Assembly (NCBI GenBank): GCA_046350295.1
Contig: JAXMAR010000007.1
Location: forward strand, 1 to 64,000
DNA: 64,000 bases
From: JAXMAR01 sp046350295
Lineage (GTDB): Bacteria; Planctomycetota; Planctomycetia; Gemmatales; Gemmataceae
Reading direction: 5' to 3'
Shown: positions 25,898 through 35,000 of the stretch, piece after piece
Position numbering within the stretch: the stretch's first letter is position 1
Layout: each line of letters opens with the position of its first letter
Translations under genes and position numbers: made by a program
Notes under the pieces: model-generated
What the model saw: only the letters and a program-made list of their open reading frames with translations
The model's database searches: none
What the model was told of the DNA's origin: nothing

Positions 25898-26644
25898 ATG
25901 CAAGACACACGTCTGAGTCAAATCCAAACTTGTTGGCAAGAAGTGCGCTGCGCCCAGGGGGACGCCAGCCGCACCGCCTTCATGGAGGCGCGCTGGTCCC
26001 TGCTGGAACGCTACGGCAACGCGGCGAGCCGTTACCTCCTCGGTGCGATGCGCGACGCCGACCAGGCGCAGGACATGGCCCAGGAATTTGCCGTGCTGTT
26101 TCTGCAAGGGGCATGCGACGGAGCGGATCCCTACAAGGGCCGCTTCCGCGATTACTTGAAGGGCGTGCTCCGTAACCTGGTCCGCCAGCACTACCGCAAG
26201 CAACAACGTCTACCGCACGCCGTCGACCCCCATGACCAGGAGGTGGCCGTCAACGCCGAGCCAGGTGACGACCTGGACCACACGTTTCTCGCCTGTTGGC
26301 GGGAGGAACTTCTGGGCCGGACCTGGACGGGCCTCGAACAGCACGAAAGGGCGAGCGGCCAGCCGTATCACACGGTGTTGCGTTTGCGCGCCGAGCAGCC
26401 GGACGCCGCCTCGGAAGACCTGGCGCGGATGTTGAGCCAGCGGCTCTCACGCGAAGTGAATGCGCCGGCCTGTCGCAAGATGCTGCAACGCGCCCGCGAG
26501 AAGTTCGGTGACCTCCTGCTTCACGAACTGAAGGGAAGCTTGTCGGACCCGAGTGATGAAAACGTGCGCCAGGAGCTGATCGACCTCGACCTCTACAAGT
26601 ACTGCGGCTCGCTCCTGGACGACAAGAAGGCGGCGCCGACGTGA
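25898..26644 (+). CDS. RNA polymerase sigma factor, ECF-like
   Basis: A 248-residue sigma-70-like protein. Region 2 is visible between residues 30 and 110, with ERYGNAASRYLLGAMRDADQ, DMAQEFAVLFLQG and GRFRDYLKGVLRNLVRQHYR. The region 4 part is divergent (LARMLSQRLSREVNAPACRK and LQRARE near residues 175-205). The type is a planctomycete-abundant ECF-like group, often found without a zf-HC2 anti-sigma gene. GGGAGG at 25886-25891 sets the start at 25898. It has no obvious anti-sigma neighbour here. It converges on the PilZ gene. Confidence 0.82.
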   Translation: MQDTRLSQIQTCWQEVRCAQGDASRTAFMEARWSLLERYGNAASRYLLGAMRDADQAQDMAQEFAVLFLQGACDGADPYKGRFRDYLKGVLRNLVRQHYRKQQRLPHAVDPHDQEVAVNAEPGDDLDHTFLACWREELLGRTWTGLEQHERASGQPYHTVLRLRAEQPDAASEDLARMLSQRLSREVNAPACRKMLQRAREKFGDLLLHELKGSLSDPSDENVRQELIDLDLYKYCGSLLDDKKAAPT

Positions 26645-26686
26645 GCGGACGCGACTGCTGCGTCAATGCAACGCCGGGACCGAACC

Positions 26687-27037
26687 TTACGTCAGGTTCG
26701 CCAACTCCTCACCCGTCAATTCTTGATGAAATTGCAGGCCGACGATCCAGCGGCCGCGCGTGAACGGCGTCGCATGACGGACGACCGCACCCAGATCGAA
26801 TGAAAAGCGGAGCGGGCGGTTGCTGATCTGGATCAACACCTCTTTGCCGATCTCCAGGGGCCGCCGCAAGAGTAGAGCGATACCCCCCTTGGAGATATCG
26901 TGCACCTTGACGCGGCGGCAAGCGACGCCGTCGGACGCGAGGCCCGTGTCGGCGCCCAAGCCCGAAGGGTAGCGAATCGTGAGGCGCCGGCTCAGCCAGG
27001 AGGCGGAGCGGGAGAGAGACGGCATATCGCGGAGCAT
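26687..27037 (-). CDS. PilZ-domain protein
   Basis: A 116-residue single PilZ domain, the fold that commonly binds cyclic di-GMP. The conserved D-x-S-x-x-G element is HDISKGGIALLL near residue 46, followed by EIGKEVLIQISN and a closing IVGLQFHQEL. The N-terminal Arg pair of the family may be RRLTIRY near residue 17, but it does not match RxxxR exactly, so ligand binding is uncertain. Start codons at 27037 and 27025 are both possible and neither has a strong ribosome-binding site; the longer frame begins with TTG. Confidence 0.75.
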   Translation of the reverse strand: MLRDMPSLSRSASWLSRRLTIRYPSGLGADTGLASDGVACRRVKVHDISKGGIALLLRRPLEIGKEVLIQISNRPLRFSFDLGAVVRHATPFTRGRWIVGLQFHQELTGEELANLT

Positions 27038-27137
27038 GCGTGTCCACCGTGGCGTGAGGCGAGCGCGGCGGGAATCGCGCGATGGAAGGTACGCAAACTT
27101 AGGCCAGGGGACGGGCCGAGTCAAATGACCACGGTCT

Positions 27138-28349
27138 CTACTTCCTCGGCCAGGCCGCCGCGCCGCTGCCGCGCAGCGCCTGATTGGCGAGGTGGGCCGC
27201 CGACGCCGAACTCACTCCCGCCGCGATCGGGGCGCTCGGCTGCCGGCTGGCGCGGATGGCGTCGATCCAGTCGGTGAGGTGCAGCAGTTCGCCGTCCGGC
27301 GTATCGTAGAAATCGCGGCCGCGCGGGCCCTTGCCCAGGATCATGTCGGTCGCTTTCGCCTTGCCGCGAGCCTCGGGGACCAGTTCGAAGCGGCCGCGAT
27401 CGATGTAGAGGGTCGCCTCGGAACCCATGAATTCGATCATGGCGCCATTGCGGGCGTTGGAGAAGGTCCCTTCGAAGTGGGCCTGGAAGCGGTCACCGTA
27501 GTGCAGGACCGTCTGCACCGTGTCCGGCGTTTGCCAGACGCCGCGGCTGGTGTAATGATCGCCGGCGGCGACGGCACGGTCGGGATGGTCGAGGTCCAAG
27601 AGCCAGTGGGCGACGTCGATCCAGTGGACCATCAGGTCGGTGAAGAGCCCGCCGCCGAAATCCCAGAACCAGCGCCAGTTGCGGAACTTGTACTCGTCGA
27701 ATTCCTGCTTGGGGGCGTTGCCGAGGAACGCCTTCCAGTCGAGCTTCTTGGGATCGACGCCCTGAGGGCCGCGCCGCACGCGATCGCTGTTGCGGTTCCA
27801 CGTGAGGTGGACCTTGTGGATCGTGCCAAGGGCGCCGTCGCGCACCATCTGGCGGGCGCGGATGATGTGGGGCATCGACCGCTGCTGCGTCCCGACCTGC
27901 ACGACACGCTTGTGCTTGGCGGCGGCGTCGAGGATCGTCCGGCCCTCGTCGAGCGAGTGCGTCAGCGGTTTCTCGACATACACGTCCTTGCCGGCCGCCA
28001 TCGCGTCCGCCGTCATCGGCACATGCCAGTGATCGGGCGCGGCGATGAGGACGGCGTGAATGTCCTTGCGCTCGAGGATGCGGCGATACTCCGGAGTGGT
28101 GAAGCACTTGCCGTCCGTCAACTTAACGGCGAGCCCGAGGTTCGGCTCGTAGACATCACACAGCGCCGTGATACGGACATTCGGGACCCTGGCGAGCGAC
28201 GGCATCAGATGCCGGCAGCGACCTCCCGTGCCGATGCAGGCGACGTTGATGCGCTCGCCGGCCCCGAGCGGCTTGGCGTGTGCGGCGGAGACGGCGAGGG
28301 CGCCGGCGGCGCTGGTTTGAAGGAAGGCGCGGCGGGAGAGGTGGGACAT
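27138..28349 (-). CDS. Gfo/Idh/MocA-family oxidoreductase, exported
   Basis: A 403-residue NAD(P)-dependent oxidoreductase with a Tat-like signal at the start (SRRAFLQTSAAGALAVSAAH). The Rossmann motif is INVACIGTGGRCRHLMP near residue 36. The family block VYVEKPLTHSLDEGRTI near residue 124 holds the conserved EKP lysine, and the C-terminal GFO_IDH-type domain includes KLDWKAFLGNAPKQEFD and FGGGLFTDLMVHWIDVAHW. Exported members of this family are very common in planctomycetes and are thought to act on sugars or sugar derivatives; the substrate is not known. The start at 28349 has AAGGTG upstream. Confidence 0.9.
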   Translation of the reverse strand: MSHLSRRAFLQTSAAGALAVSAAHAKPLGAGERINVACIGTGGRCRHLMPSLARVPNVRITALCDVYEPNLGLAVKLTDGKCFTTPEYRRILERKDIHAVLIAAPDHWHVPMTADAMAAGKDVYVEKPLTHSLDEGRTILDAAAKHKRVVQVGTQQRSMPHIIRARQMVRDGALGTIHKVHLTWNRNSDRVRRGPQGVDPKKLDWKAFLGNAPKQEFDEYKFRNWRWFWDFGGGLFTDLMVHWIDVAHWLLDLDHPDRAVAAGDHYTSRGVWQTPDTVQTVLHYGDRFQAHFEGTFSNARNGAMIEFMGSEATLYIDRGRFELVPEARGKAKATDMILGKGPRGRDFYDTPDGELLHLTDWIDAIRASRQPSAPIAAGVSSASAAHLANQALRGSGAAAWPRK

Positions 28350-28395
28350 GGTTGCACCTTGGATGTTGCGAGTCGTCAACGCCGAAGTGAAGCTC

Positions 28396-28710
28396 TCACG
28401 ATTCGGCGCCGAGCAGCTTCACTTCGAGCACGAAAACAACCGATTGCTCCTGGTGGACCGCGTAGCGGACATAGACAGGCGCCAGAGCCGCGTGCCGAAC
28501 CATGAGCTTGGCATTGGCGTAATAAGAAGCAGGTTCTCCGAATTCGCGCGGGTTGGTCTGAAGACGCCGGTTTACCTCAGCCAGCTTCGCTCGGAACACG
28601 TCCTGAATGCCTCTTGCTGTCGCCTGTTCATCCAAGGCTCTGATTTGGGCTGGGACGCCGGGAAAAAGAGACAGCCGGAAGATCGGTTGACCGTTCCCGT
28701 CATCCGCCAT
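28396..28710 (-). CDS. Small protein, possibly a RelE/ParE-like toxin
   Basis: A 104-residue cytoplasmic protein with a compact helix-strand pattern ending in PVYVRYAVHQEQSVVFVLEV, similar to the C-terminal sheet of RelE/ParE toxins. I see no decisive catalytic motif, so the assignment rests on size, pattern and context. Start 28710 is preferred (GAGG just upstream) over 28731. Its ATG lies inside the 3' end of the 76-residue upstream gene (11-bp overlap), the arrangement usual for antitoxin-toxin pairs. Confidence 0.55.
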   Translation of the reverse strand: MADDGNGQPIFRLSLFPGVPAQIRALDEQATARGIQDVFRAKLAEVNRRLQTNPREFGEPASYYANAKLMVRHAALAPVYVRYAVHQEQSVVFVLEVKLLGAES

Positions 28711-28930
28711 GGGCGCCTCGGCTCTTTTCAAGCTCTGCGAGAACCTGGGTCAACGAAATCGCGTTTTCCGGGTGTTCCATCAGCCGCAGAGCTTCCGCCT
28801 CTTCTCGCTGCATTTGTTCAGGAGAGATAGCGGCCTTCGCCTCCGCCAGAATCTCCGCTACTTCTGCGCTGGAGAGTTCTCTCGGAATCGAGCCATTACG
28901 ATCGTTTGGATTGAGGAAACGATATCGCAT
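28700..28930 (-). CDS. Small acidic protein, possibly the antitoxin of a pair
   Basis: A 76-residue protein rich in Glu/Ala with two predicted helices (SAEVAEILAEAKAAISPE and REEAEALRLMEHPE). GAAAGGAGCG lies before its ATG, one of the strongest ribosome-binding sites in the window. It overlaps the next small gene by 11 bp. No DNA-binding domain is clear. The role as antitoxin is an inference from gene order and size. Confidence 0.6.
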   Translation of the reverse strand: MRYRFLNPNDRNGSIPRELSSAEVAEILAEAKAAISPEQMQREEAEALRLMEHPENAISLTQVLAELEKSRGAHGG

Positions 28931-28957
28931 AAGCGCTCCTTTCGGCGTCGTCTTCGC

Positions 28958-30370
28958 CTACTCCAATATACCCGACACCACGTTCCCCGCGACATCCGTC
29001 AACCGGAAGTTGCGTCCCGCGTAGCGATACGTCAGCCGCTCGTGATCGAGGCCCAAAAGGTGCAGGATCGTCGCGTGCAGGTCGTGCATGTGGACGCGGC
29101 CTTCGACGGCGTGGTGGCCGAACTCGTCGGTACCGCCGTAGGCGATGCCCGGCTTGATGCCGCCGCCGGCGAGGAACATGGTGAAGCCGCCGGGGTTGTG
29201 GTCGCGGCCGGTGCCGTTGCGCTCGGCGTACGGCGTGCGGCCGAACTCGCCGCCGAACCAGACGAGGGTGTCGTCCAGGAGGCCGCGGCGTTTGAGGTCG
29301 GCGAGGAGACCGGCGACGGGCTTGTCGGTGGCGCGGGCGTGGTCGGCGTGCTTGGGGAGGTTGGAGTGCTGATCCCACGCCGGATTATCGGTGTTGTCGC
29401 CGTAGCTGATCTGGATGTAGCGAACGCCCGACTCGGCGAGCTTGCGTGCCAGCAGACATTGCCGGCCGAAGTTGTCGGTGGCCGCCTCGCCGATGCCGTA
29501 AAGGCGCAGGGTCTCCGGCGTCTCGCGCGCCAGGTCCATCACCTCCGGCGCCTGCGTCTGGATGCGAAACGCCAGCTCATAGGACTCGATGACGGCGTCG
29601 AGCTCCGGATCGCTCGCCCCGTGCATCTGCTCGCGGTTGAGCGCTTGCAGGAGGTCGAGCTGCTCGCGCTGCTCCGCGAGGCTGCGGCGCGGGTTGGCGA
29701 CGTTGCGGATCCGCGCCTCCGCCGCCGGCACTCCCGCCCGGCCGATCGGCGTCCCCTGATACGCCGCGGGCAGGAAAGCGTTCGACCAGTTGCGCGGCCC
29801 GCCGTTCCCCATCGACGGCAGGATCGTGATGAAGCCGGGCAGGTTCTGGTTCTCGGTCCCCAGGCCATAGAGGACCCACGAGCCCATCGACGGCCGCACG
29901 AGGTTGATGTTGCCCGTGTGCAGGAAAAGAGTGGCCGGGCCGTGGGCGATGCCTTCGGTGTGGAGGCCCTGAACGAAGCAGAGATCATCGACATGCCCGC
30001 CGATGTGCGGGAAAAGGTCGGAGACCCAGCGGCCGGACTCGCCGTAGCGGCGGAAGCGCCACGGCCCGTTCATGACGCGGTGCTGCACGATGGAGCCGGT
30101 GCGGGCGAGGGTGCGGGCGTCATCGAAGCTGCGCATTTCGCCGTCGCGCTCGCGCAAGAGCGGCTTGTAGTCGAACGTGTCGACATGACTCGGCCCCCCC
30201 TGCATGAAGATGAAGATGACGCGCTTCGCCTTGGGCGTGTGGTGCGGCGTTTTGGGCAGGAGCGGATTGGCCGCCTTCGCTTCGTCGGCGCCGAGGCCGG
30301 CGAGGGCGAGGTAGCCGAAGCCGCAGGCCGTGGAGCGGAGGAGATCGCGGCGGGAAAGTCGACGCTGCAT
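28958..30370 (-). CDS. DUF1501 family exported protein
   Basis: A 470-residue DUF1501 protein with a Tat signal (QRRLSRRDLLRSTACGFGYL, residues 2-21). Family blocks are IFMQGGPSHVDTFDYKP near 58, LCFVQGLHTEGIAHGP, FITILPSMGNGGP, VRYIQISYGDNTDN, LVWFGGEFGRTPYAER and RDHNPGGFTMFLAGGG toward the end. The start at 30370 removes an 18-residue upstream extension. No cytochrome partner gene (DUF1549/DUF1553) lies beside it. It ends 27 bp from the start of the small acidic protein gene, so the three leftward genes may be cotranscribed. Confidence 0.92.
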   Translation of the reverse strand: MQRRLSRRDLLRSTACGFGYLALAGLGADEAKAANPLLPKTPHHTPKAKRVIFIFMQGGPSHVDTFDYKPLLRERDGEMRSFDDARTLARTGSIVQHRVMNGPWRFRRYGESGRWVSDLFPHIGGHVDDLCFVQGLHTEGIAHGPATLFLHTGNINLVRPSMGSWVLYGLGTENQNLPGFITILPSMGNGGPRNWSNAFLPAAYQGTPIGRAGVPAAEARIRNVANPRRSLAEQREQLDLLQALNREQMHGASDPELDAVIESYELAFRIQTQAPEVMDLARETPETLRLYGIGEAATDNFGRQCLLARKLAESGVRYIQISYGDNTDNPAWDQHSNLPKHADHARATDKPVAGLLADLKRRGLLDDTLVWFGGEFGRTPYAERNGTGRDHNPGGFTMFLAGGGIKPGIAYGGTDEFGHHAVEGRVHMHDLHATILHLLGLDHERLTYRYAGRNFRLTDVAGNVVSGILE

Positions 30371-30548
30371 GGCAATGTTCCCAAGGCGAGCCGGGCGGCG
30401 TAAGCCCCCGGGGTAAAGCGGCAAACGCGATTGTTACAAGCCCCAGAGTAACGAAATCGCCGAGCGCTCGCAATCATCTCTTGGCTTGACGGCGCCCCGG
30501 ACGCGGGGTATACGCCTCCCTTTCCTCTCCGAAACGGGGGCAGTCGGC

Positions 30549-30689
30549 ATGTGGCGTCTGAGCTTTTGTCTCTTCCTTTTGCTCCTCGCCGGCTGCTCCA
30601 CGGACAAGAGCCAGTGGGACGGCTTCTGGAAGGACCTGCGCGGCGACAACATGAAGATGCGCGGCGACTTCGACGCACAGCTGAAATGA
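30549..30689 (+). CDS. Small lipoprotein
   Basis: A 46-residue peptide with a lipoprotein signal: MWRLSFCLFLLLLAGCSTDK, with the lipobox LAGC at residues 13-16. The mature part is only 31 residues (QWDGFWKDLRGDNMKMRGDF near its centre). A GGGG stretch lies upstream of the ATG. The function is unknown. It stands alone before tRNA-Glu. Confidence 0.65.
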   Translation: MWRLSFCLFLLLLAGCSTDKSQWDGFWKDLRGDNMKMRGDFDAQLK

Positions 30690-30764
30690 GAGCGAAGCGT
30701 CGCGCGGGCGGCGGACCGAAATCTGACGAGTTCGACCGCCGGCCGAGTCGAAAATCAGGCGAAC

Positions 30765-30793
30765 TTGACGTTATCCGGGGTGTCATCTAACAT
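30765..30793 (+). promoter_or_regulatory. Promoter of tRNA-Glu
   Basis: TTGACG (30765-30770) and TAACAT (30788-30793) are spaced by 17 bp, the best sigma-70 type promoter seen in the window. Transcription would begin about 20 bases before the tRNA. Confidence 0.6.
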
Positions 30794-30823
30794 GCTGTGA
30801 TGTTCCGCGGCCGCCGCGGACCT

Positions 30824-30896
30824 GGCCCTGTCGTCTAGAGGCCTAGGACACGGCCCTTTCAAGGCCGCGACACGGGTTCGAATCCCGTCAGGGTCA
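30824..30896 (+). tRNA. tRNA-Glu (anticodon TTC)
   Basis: The acceptor GGCCCTG pairs with CAGGGTC (one G-U), the anticodon stem CGGCC/GGCCG encloses CTTTCAA, and the T arm is ACGGGTTCGAATCCCGT. The anticodon TTC reads GAA/GAG. The D arm carries TCTAGAGGCCTAGGA, typical of tRNA-Glu. No CCA is encoded. Confidence 0.94.
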
Positions 30897-31026
30897 TTGT
30901 GTTCCGTCAATTCTCTCCGGGGGCTGACGCCCCCCGGTTCCCCATTTCCGACTTCTTCCCTTCACCTTGCCTGCCCGCGCACCGGCGTCCATAATAAGGG
31001 GGCGAAAACGCGGCCAGGATACCAAC

Positions 31027-31539
31027 ATGCCCAGCTCCGAAGCACCGCGGGAAGATATTTTTGGGCCCGGCGGCCAGGTCGCGCCGCGGCGTCTGAGCAC
31101 GGCGGCCGCGCGCGTGCTCGACGAATCGCTCCGCCTGGCCCGCGAGACCCGCTGGGACTGTGTCCGCAGCCCGCACATCTTCATGGGCCTACTGGCCGTG
31201 CCCGATCCCGGTGTCGAGACTTGGGGCAAGCGCCTGCAGGCCGATCTCTCCAAGCTGCTCGGGCAATTTCAGGAGTTGTTCCATCAGGAGGACGGTGACA
31301 AGGCCGCTCTCCTTCGGCTCAACCGTGAGTTCCTCTCGGACAACGCGATCCGCTTGCTGCGCGACGCCTTCGCGCGCGCCGTCGAGCACGGCCGCAGCGT
31401 CATCACGCCGATGGATCTGTTGATCACGCTCTTGACCGCGACCAACAGCATCGTCGCGGAGTGCTTCGAGCGGATCGGCGTGACGGCGGCGAAGTTGACG
31501 GAGCTTGCCGTCATTGCGGAACAAGAAGCCGGGGGGTGA
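31027..31539 (+). CDS. Stand-alone Clp N-domain-like protein
   Basis: A 170-residue protein resembling the Clp repeat (Clp-N) domain without ATPase modules. Two helical repeats are visible: LSTAAARVLDESLRLARETR with SPHIFMGLLAVPDP, and NAIRLLRDAFARAVEHGRSV with TPMDLLITLLTATN. Clp-N domains bind adaptors or substrates of Clp ATPases, so this could be an adaptor or a stress protein; that is inference. The start at 31027 is preferred because the in-frame upstream ATG at 30967 is very close to the tRNA. It ends 12 bp before a decayed toxin-antitoxin pair. Confidence 0.78.
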   Translation: MPSSEAPREDIFGPGGQVAPRRLSTAAARVLDESLRLARETRWDCVRSPHIFMGLLAVPDPGVETWGKRLQADLSKLLGQFQELFHQEDGDKAALLRLNREFLSDNAIRLLRDAFARAVEHGRSVITPMDLLITLLTATNSIVAECFERIGVTAAKLTELAVIAEQEAGG

Positions 31540-31551
31540 TAGGAGGAGCAC

Positions 31552-31789
31552 ATGATCGAGCTTACCGACGAGCAAAGAGGACAACTCGGCGTGCAACCGC
31601 TCCGTGCGATTGATCCCTGACCAAACAGACCTACGTGTTGATCAGCGAGGATTTGTACGAGCGCTTGGAAGAATTGTTGAGTTGCGAGCCATTGACAAGG
31701 ACGGAACAACATAGGCTCTTACAGGCGGCGGGAAAACGCGCCGGCTGGGACGACCACGAAATGGACGCCTACGACCGGGAGACCTGATC
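31552..31789 (+). pseudogene. Antitoxin-like gene with a frameshift
   Basis: AGGAGG precedes ATG 31552. The frame reads MIELTDEQRGQLG to AIDP, then hits TGA at 31618-31620. One base shift restores LTKQTYVLISEDLYERLEEL and runs to the stop at 31787-31789, ending with DHEMDAYDRET. The joined product of about 78 residues resembles short antitoxins with an AIDPxTKQxYVL-type core that precede MazF/PemK-like toxins. The partner toxin remnant follows directly. Confidence 0.65.
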
Positions 31790-31797
31790 AACCGCAT

Positions 31798-32150
31798 GAA
31801 GGTTCAACGCGGCGACGTGGGCGCCGTGATTGGCTTTACAGCGACCGGGCAGGAAGCAAAAGGCGTCCGGCTTGGTCGTGCAGGCCGACGCCTACAACCA
31901 GACGCTTGACGACACCATCCTCGCGCTGATCACGGGTCGCGCCCGGCGCAGAGTAGGATCCCGACGCAACTGGAAATCGACATTTCAACGCCGGACGGCA
32001 AGAAATCCGGATTGATCATCAACTCGGTCGTGCAATGAGAAAACCCTGTAACGATCGATCGGCAGCTCATTCTCAACTTCGTGGCGGGTTTTCTCCCAAC
32101 TGATGAGGCGGATTGACGACTGCCTGAAGGCGGCACTCGACTTGACCTGA
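31798..32150 (+). pseudogene. MazF/PemK-like toxin, several frameshifts
   Basis: It begins MKVQRGDV, the usual MazF/PemK start. It continues in other frames as SGLVVQADAYNQTLDDTI, then LALITGRARRRVGS, then TQLEIDISTPDGKKSGLIIN and SVVQ, and ends around VTIDRQLILNF and a final TGA at 32150. At least four indels are needed to join the pieces into about 115 residues, the normal length of this RNase family. The core motifs are not eroded by substitutions. Confidence 0.68.
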
Positions 32151-32539
32151 CCGCGAAAGGTGTCAAAAAAAAAGCAGGGCAAGCCGCCGCGTAATCGCGT
32201 GCGATCTCCGGATCGGAACAGGCGAGGCCGGCGGCTGTTTGCAGCGGGCGGCGTCGCCTGCGGGACGGACGGGCTCTTCGCCGGAGTCCACCCCTTCGGC
32301 AACCTGGCAACCTCGACAGACAGACGCGATCCTGCATCCGCTTTAGCGCCGAGGCCCAAGGCTTTGCGTCCCCACCTTGCGATGGGTTTGCCCTTTCGAG
32401 GATGAAAGGCGTTTCGATCCGGACAAGACGCTTCGGCTTGCCCCCAAAATTGCCACGAAAACTGGCAACTCTGTTAGCTGCCCAAGCGTAGCTCAGGATC
32501 GGCCGGGGAGCAAATCGCAGGCGCCCCGACTCGCCCACG
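32151..32539. other. Gap without a recognisable gene
   Basis: This 389-bp stretch lies between the toxin remnant and the end of the SH3-like gene. It contains an A9 run near 32166. Translations in all frames look random, and no palindrome of the families seen elsewhere is present. Confidence 0.3.
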
Positions 32540-33548
32540 TCACGGCGTCGCGACGTGGGACGCCACGAGGAAATGGGTCGCGCGCGGATCGTCCGTCCGG
32601 TAGGTGATGGCGCCATAGACGCACACCATCCGGCCGACGTAGTCACGCAGCGACATTCCCGTCTGTGTCGTCACGTAGAGCTGCACGCGCCGGTCCTTGC
32701 TTTCGAGGATGTAGACCGGAAGGCCGTCCCTCTCGAAGGGCGCTTGCCGCAGCGTGCCCCAGGTGCTCCACTGCGGCGGGTAGCTGATGGAGCGGCCCGA
32801 GGCGGGCGTGACCGGCGCCGGGCCCGGCGTGCCCGAAGCCATGAGGAACGGATTGCCGGGCGTGGTCGCGGGCCCTTTCTCCAGACTGGCGAGCCGGCTA
32901 TAGGCGTAACTCCGCTCCCGCGCGTCCGTTCCCTTGTCCGCCAACTCCTTGTACAGCGTCCGCGCTTTGTCGAACTGGCCGGCGTTGAACGCCGCGTCGG
33001 CCTGCGTCAGGAGCGGGCTGCCCGTCGCCGGCGCGAACGGCGTACCCGCGCCGAGCGGACGCAGCGCTTCGGCCGGAATGAAGCGCACCTCGGTCGGCGG
33101 CGGCTGGATGGGGAGCCACGTATTGCCGTCGGCGCTGAAGGGGCGATCGACGACGATGGCGATGGAGCCGTTCTTGATCTTGACGGACTCGACGTTGGGG
33201 GCCTTGTTGACGACGGAGCTGCCGGGCAAGACCGGAGCTTCGCCGGCCTCGCTTTCGACGACCGCCGTCCGGGGGTTGGCAAGCTTCACATTCTTGGCGT
33301 TGATCCAGCTAAAGGATCCCGGCGGCGGCTGAATGGCGAGCCAGCCGGGCTGATCCTTGCTCTGGCGCAGGACGACGACCCGATCGCCTTGCTTGAGGAC
33401 ACTGGTCGCCTGGTATTCTTCGTCGGGGCTGCTGCGGACTTCGACCCGCGGGAGCGTGACGATCATCCTGCGGGCAGCGTTCGCCTGGAGCGCTCTGTCC
33501 GAGCCTGAGCCCTGCGGTCAGAGCGAGCAGACGAAGGACCTGCCGCAT
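32540..33548 (-). CDS. Exported SH3-like domain protein, frameshift in signal peptide
   Basis: The probable start is ATG 33548, which opens a signal peptide (MRQVLRLLALTAGLRLGQS). Near 33490 the frame changes and continues as ALQANAARRMIVTLPRVEVR to the stop at 32540, giving about 335 residues. The mature protein has a bacterial SH3-like segment (PRVEVRSSPDEEYQATSVL, then GDRVVVLRQSKDQPGWLAIQ), a second similar segment, a short TPR-like stretch (ADAAFNAGQFDKARTLYKEL) and a C-terminal part of unknown type. Without the frame correction the reading starts at 33466 and has no signal. SH3-like domains of this type bind wall or protein ligands. Confidence 0.72.
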
Positions 33549-34245
33549 GTCTCCACCTCTTCCCTGCGACCGGCGAGACCGCAACGTATCCATTGTCGGC
33601 TACTTCGCCTGTTCATTGAGGATTGTTCCGATTTTTCCACGTCGCGTTCGGCAAACGCCAATCTGGGCGGCCGTGACGGTGCCGTCCGCAACTCCGCGCG
33701 GGTTTGCCGCGACCGCCACGCTTGCCCAGGATGACGCAATACGTCTTCCGCCGCCGCAGCTGCCGCCTCGTTTTCGTTGACCCAGCCATGCAGCGCGAGG
33801 GCCCCAACGCCTGCCTCTTCACCATGCTCTCGCCGCACTTTGATGCGAAGGAATCATCCGATTCTATCGCGGCGGGCTGAATCCTCTCGCCACGCTAAAT
33901 TCAGGTGCCGTTACTTCGGTTTTAATGTGATTTCGCACTGGCAGTTCGTCTTGCGACGAGGCCAATCTCTCCGGGTCTCCCTTGCCGCGTCGATTTACGG
34001 CGTCAATTTCTCTGGCGGGGTCGAGACGCTTCCTCGGCAGTCTTCTTCGCTTTCGATTGCGGCGGCTTTGCGCGAGCGCCCGGGACTTCCCATTTTTCTC
34101 TTCCGAGTGCCATCATGTCGGTAACCTGGCGCGTGTTCTGTCTGGTCTCTTCACCCGCAATGTTTCGCCCCCGCCCGGATTTCGGAGGCCCCATTTTCGG
34201 CCCCAGCTCGAAACGTTGAGCGCGCGTGGTCATGACCGCTTATAC
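33549..34245. other. Gap with only uncertain coding signs
   Basis: No gene is firmly supported in these 697 bp. A plus-strand frame of 49 residues (33731-33880; VDPAMQREGPNACLFTMLSP) has some protein-like character and may be a fragment. The part after 33880 has lower GC than the surroundings. Confidence 0.25.
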
Positions 34246-35000
34246 TCTGACCGACGGCATCGGGCAATCACCTCGCTGGGACCGCGGCGAACTGGGCGCC
34301 CGCCGTGCCCAGTTCGGGCGACTATGTACCTGCGCAGCGGCGGCTCGAATACCGACTGTCTCGTCAACATCGCCATCCGCTGGTCGACCTGCAGCCCTGG
34401 CGACTCGGCGTGATCAATATGTACGGCGCCGAGATCGATGGACCCGGGTCGTGCGTCTCGACGCTCAACGTGACCGGATACCTGAACAGCGATGGCGGGT
34501 CGGGGTTATTCGGTCTGGACAATCGACGACGTCATTGTCGGCAACTGGAACAACAACGCACGTCGTGTTCGGCGGCTCGCTCCATGATCTGCACATTGAT
34601 CCGATGCTGCTTTCGGGGGCGGGAGCATACACGCAGGGCAGTAAGCGCCGTATCGGAGATGCGCTTCACCACTGGGGAGCAAACGATGTTTTGGACGTCG
34701 TCGGTGCGAGTACTCTTGCCGGTACCCCTCACTCACCGAGCTTGCTTCGCTAAGCAGTGGCGGGGGAGTTGGACACTATTTAGTGGTGGAACACCATCCG
34801 AACTTCACTACCGTCAATTGGCCGGACACCAATCCGAATTGACAGGTCACAGGAGCGGCTACCGCCGCCAGGGTAGCAAATTGACGAAGAGGATAGCTAC
34901 CCGTCGCACGGCCTGTCCGTGCGACGGTCCTTTCGAGGACAACCATGTTGGAACTCAAAGCGAGTTGGGTCGGGCTCCGGGCCATTTGTTCTGGTCATGT
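34246..35000 (+). pseudogene. Fragments of a surface-protein-like gene
   Basis: Pieces in three frames read in order: MTAYTLTDGIG, PSSGDYV, YLRSGGSNTDCLVNIAI, MYGAEIDGPGSCVSTLNVTG, FGGSLHDLHIDPMLLSGAGA and HHPNFTTVNWPDTNPN. The Gly/Ser/Thr/Asn-rich, strand-rich character is like beta-helical secreted proteins of planctomycetes, but no family is certain. At least five frame changes occur within 750 bp. The end near 35000 is approximate. Confidence 0.4.
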
